Below, in pieces: positions 62,058-64,000 of a stretch of 64,000 nt of DNA. The notes beneath the pieces were generated by a model. The model was given only the letters and a program-made list of their open reading frames with translations. It searched no databases and was not told the DNA's origin. Where the stretch lies: NCBI RefSeq assembly GCF_028401955.1, contig NZ_JAQOTJ010000013.1, positions 1 through 64,000 on the forward strand, given 5' to 3'. Origin of the DNA: Bacillus sp. BP-3. GTDB taxonomy: Bacteria; Bacillota; Bacilli; Bacillales; Bacillaceae_G. The position numbers were made by a program, and so were the translations under genes. Each line of letters opens with the position of its first letter. Position 1 is the stretch's first letter.

Positions 62058-62223
62058 AGTAAGTCCTCCTAAAAATTAGTGACTTGTAAGAGTGAGTATA
62101 TGGTGATTGTAGGGGGTTTGAAAAAAAAATTCAAATGAAATGTTTGTGAATCTATTTTTGGCACGGTTTTTGCATTCGCTTTCTTTGTTGTAAAATAAGG
62201 CTATATTAAAGAATTATGTTGAT

Positions 62224-62278
62224 AGTAATAAATACAGGGAAAAGACCAAGATTTGGTCCTTTTCCTGTATTTATTACT
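62224..62278. terminator. 25-bp perfect inverted repeat
   Basis: AGTAATAAATACAGGGAAAAG continuing to GACCA and its complement, with a five-base loop. It overlaps the stop of the HAD remnant. Both flanks are T/A-rich, so it could act as a bidirectional terminator. Confidence 0.7.
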
Positions 62279-62615
62279 AACTGATTACTTGTTTTGCTAA
62301 CGAAATATCAGTATTAAAAAATTCTGAGTAGTCCTGTAAATGATAATCAGCTAAATCACTTTGACCTTGAAAAATGCACGTTAAAATTCCCAATTCTTTT
62401 GCGAGTAATAAATCTAATTCTCTATCCCAAGTAACGAAATCGATTCTGTGTTTTGTGTGTAAATGAAGATATGCTGATGGATTGGGTTTACGAGGAAAAC
62501 CATTGTCAATAGTTATCATATCAACAAAGTATTTATCCCATCCGTATTATGTTAAGGTGGCTAAACTCCCGTTCCTATGATTATGGGTCATAATTACATT
62601 TTTATTTAACAGAGC
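62277..62615 (-). pseudogene. C-terminal fragment of a HAD-family hydrolase
   Basis: Leftward from 62615 the frame reads ALLNKNVIMTHNHRNGSLAT, a TAA after LT, then YGWDKYFVDMITIDNGFPRK and PNPSAYLHLH, ending with a WDRELDLLLAKELGILTCIF segment. These are motifs II (MTH), III (RKPNP) and IV (DRELD) of HAD-IA phosphatases. The N-terminal DxD motif is absent and one in-frame stop is present, so it is a remnant. The Asp of motif IV normally sits in GDRE; here the Gly is Trp. Confidence 0.75.
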
Positions 62616-62699
62616 CTAAAATAAAAAAACAATTGACAGAAAAGTCTTTAAAGTTATAAAATTAAAAATGGAAAATAAAAGAAGAAGGAGGTGTGCGTG

Positions 62700-62777
62700 A
62701 TGATTGTAATCGTATATATGACTGGCTTACATGTTTTACACAATAAATATCATCACGCAACCTCTACGGACAAATAA
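62700..62777 (+). CDS. Leader peptide upstream of bmrC homologue
   Basis: A 25-codon ORF, MIVIVYMTGLHVLHNKYHHA ending TSTDK, with a strong AAGGAGGTG 6-7 bases upstream. It is followed after 23 bases by hairpins that look like an attenuator, so it resembles the translated leader (BmrB type) that controls B. subtilis bmrCD in response to ribosome-targeting antibiotics. The sequence is too short to assign by similarity. Confidence 0.6.
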   Translation: MIVIVYMTGLHVLHNKYHHATSTDK

Positions 62778-62800
62778 CGCTTCTTGTTAGCCTGAAAAGA

Positions 62801-62880
62801 AAGCGTACGTTGCGTGTGCCGTAACGTACGCTTTTATGCGTTTTTCGCATATCGTCAAAGCGACGGTATGCCTTTTTTTG
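62801..62880 (+). terminator. Attenuator-like hairpins before bmrC homologue
   Basis: Hairpin 1 (62801-62833) pairs AAGCGTACGTT with AACGTACGCTT. Hairpin 2 (62847-62871) pairs GCATATCGTC with GACGGTATGC and is followed by seven T, a complete terminator. A competing pairing, TATGCG with CGCATA (62835-62851), uses the left arm of hairpin 2 and could act as antiterminator. Confidence 0.78.
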
Positions 62881-62946
62881 TCTTTTTTTTTTAGATTGTT
62901 CCTATACATTTGTATAGTTTCAATAAGTAATTTTAGAAAGGTAGGA

Positions 62947-63006
62947 ATGACGATGGAAAAGTATGAGGTGCGTATGGTAAAAACGGAGACGCTAGATAGC
63001 GGATAA
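62947..63006 (+). CDS. Second short leader ORF
   Basis: A 19-codon ORF (MTMEKYEVRMVKTETLDSG) with AAAGGTAGG upstream, ending 41 bases before the transporter start. Charged and polar composition; it may be translated as a second leader or be non-coding. Low confidence. Confidence 0.4.
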   Translation: MTMEKYEVRMVKTETLDSG

Positions 63007-63047
63007 CGAGTCTATGTTTATACAACAACGAGAAGGGAGAGGTTATA

Positions 63048-64000
63048 TTGTTTTCTGTATTACAAAAATTAACATGGTTTTTTAAAACGCATTGGAAAAG
63101 GTATAGCATTGCGATTGTTTGTTTACTTTTTGTCAATGTCATTGAGGTGATCCCGCCAAAATTAATTGGATTAGCAATTGATGATATAAAAGCTGGGGAT
63201 TTAACAAATGCGGGAATTATGAAGTATGTAGGGATGTTGCTCATGGCAGCAGCTGCAGGTTATGTACTTTCTTATGTGTGGCAATATCAGTTATTTGGCG
63301 GTGCATTTGTGCTTGAAAAAACGATGCGTACGAAATTTATGGGACATTTGCTGAAGATGACGCCAACTTTTTATCAGAAAAACCGTACAGGTGATTTAAT
63401 GGCGAGGGCAACGAATGATTTAAAAGCAATTGCCATGACAGCTGGATTTGGTATTTTAACGCTCGTTGATTCGAGTTTATATATGCTGACAATTGTGCTG
63501 ATGATGGGCATTTCAATTAGTTGGAAGTTAACACTTGCAGCACTATTACCGTTGCCGATTATGGCGTATGCAGTGAGTACTTATGGAAAGAAACTACATG
63601 ATCGCTTTACAGTTGCTCAAGATACATTTGGCGATATGAACGATAAAGTGCTAGAGTCGATTGCTGGTGTACGTGTGATTCGTGCTTATGTACAGGAAAG
63701 AGAAGATGAGAAGCGCTTCAATACGTTAGCGACAGATGTGTATGAAAAGAATATGAAGGTCGCAAAAATTGATTCGCTTTTTCAACCGACAGTGAAAATG
63801 CTTGTGGGGATGAGTTATTTAATTGGCCTTGTGTACGGGGCGTTTTTAGTATTTCAAAATGAGGTAACGCTTGGGGAACTTGTATCGTTTAATGTGTACC
63901 TTGGCATGATGATTTGGCCGATGTTTGCGATTGGGGAGCTGATTAATGTCATGCAGCGCGGGAATGCGTCGCTTGATCGTGTAAATGAAACGTTAGCATA
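63048..64000 (+). CDS. bmrC: BmrC/YheI-like multidrug ABC half-transporter (partial)
   Basis: Begins with a TTG at 63048, 5 bases after GGGAGAGG, and runs off the window, giving the first 317 residues. The six-helix ABC exporter membrane domain is visible: FKTHWKRYSIAIVCLLFVNV, NRTGDLMARATNDLKAIAMT, VIRAYVQEREDEKRF and FNVYLGMMIWPMFAIGELIN, closely matching B. subtilis BmrC (YheI), which forms a heterodimer with BmrD (YheH). The ATPase part and partner gene lie beyond the edge. Its attenuated leader fits drug-induced expression. Confidence 0.92.
   Translation, partial: MFSVLQKLTWFFKTHWKRYSIAIVCLLFVNVIEVIPPKLIGLAIDDIKAGDLTNAGIMKYVGMLLMAAAAGYVLSYVWQYQLFGGAFVLEKTMRTKFMGHLLKMTPTFYQKNRTGDLMARATNDLKAIAMTAGFGILTLVDSSLYMLTIVLMMGISISWKLTLAALLPLPIMAYAVSTYGKKLHDRFTVAQDTFGDMNDKVLESIAGVRVIRAYVQEREDEKRFNTLATDVYEKNMKVAKIDSLFQPTVKMLVGMSYLIGLVYGAFLVFQNEVTLGELVSFNVYLGMMIWPMFAIGELINVMQRGNASLDRVNETLA

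Noticed and set aside
62933-63244. 103-residue minus-strand frame over the bmrC start
   Set aside because: Antisense to a clearly conserved transporter; no ribosome site.
1-64000. CRISPR array, rRNA, tRNA or prophage
   Set aside because: I found no regularly spaced direct repeats, no rRNA signature and no cloverleaf with CCA-type acceptor context that I could support by reading; no phage structural genes are present.

Overview
The window is low-GC Firmicute DNA, most likely a Bacillus cereus group chromosome. The reasons are sporulation genes (spoVR, cotJABC), strong AAGGAGG ribosome binding sites, an L-box and a yybP-ykoY riboswitch, a BmrC/YheI-type ABC exporter, a GapN dehydrogenase, and several copies of bcr1-like short interspersed elements. 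An IS1182-type transposase tail at the left edge makes the neighbourhood a mobile, rearranged one.

Layout. 0-4 kb: transposase tail with a hairpin cluster, a PCYCGC lipoprotein, a secreted helical protein and an OmpR-type two-component pair. 4-6 kb: a PadR repressor with a 40-bp operator-like palindrome and a permease split into two genes. 6-12.7 kb: nitroreductase, a DJ-1/PfpI gene broken by a nonsense codon beside its WYL-type regulator, DUF952, spoVR, a macrolide-type glycosyltransferase and a ceramidase-like fragment. 12.9-14.8 kb: first pair of Dpp/Opp-type permeases. 14.8-21 kb (minus strand): CcdC/DUF2871/HsmA membrane genes, a MacB-type ABC pair, a decayed histidine kinase end and an MMPL transporter. 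21-24.8 kb: a reactive-sulfur island (CoA-disulfide reductase-rhodanese, CstR repressor, TusA-like protein, two rhodaneses, DsrE-like protein) with four nearly identical palindromes, one before each transcription unit. 24.8-29.3 kb: an LCP ligase and a YknXYZ-like efflux operon. 29.6-33.7 kb: two tandem copies of a permease pair homologous to the first. 34-38.7 kb: BrnQ, cotJABC, VOC and DUF2935 proteins. 39.7-40.8 kb: a Mn2+-type riboswitch leading to YkvA-like and DedA proteins. 41-53 kb: a large secreted phosphoesterase, an APC permease, a cation/proton antiporter, DUF418, EamA/Lrp and SgrR/MFS divergent pairs. 53-59 kb: two acetyltransferases, PadR/HAAS, an EcsB-like protein and a lysine-riboswitch amino acid permease. 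59-64 kb: a duplicated locus of small barrel-like proteins, gapN, a HAD pseudogene and the bmrC homologue behind two leader ORFs and an attenuator.

The most coherent system is the persulfide-response island. The least explained are the three orphan permease pairs, which have no ATPase or binding protein, and the duplicated SH3-like small-protein locus. Two interspersed repeat families are also prominent: bcr1-like elements that sit against stop codons, and an approximately 80-bp family with at least seven copies. Nothing could be searched against databases here; family names come from recognised motifs.
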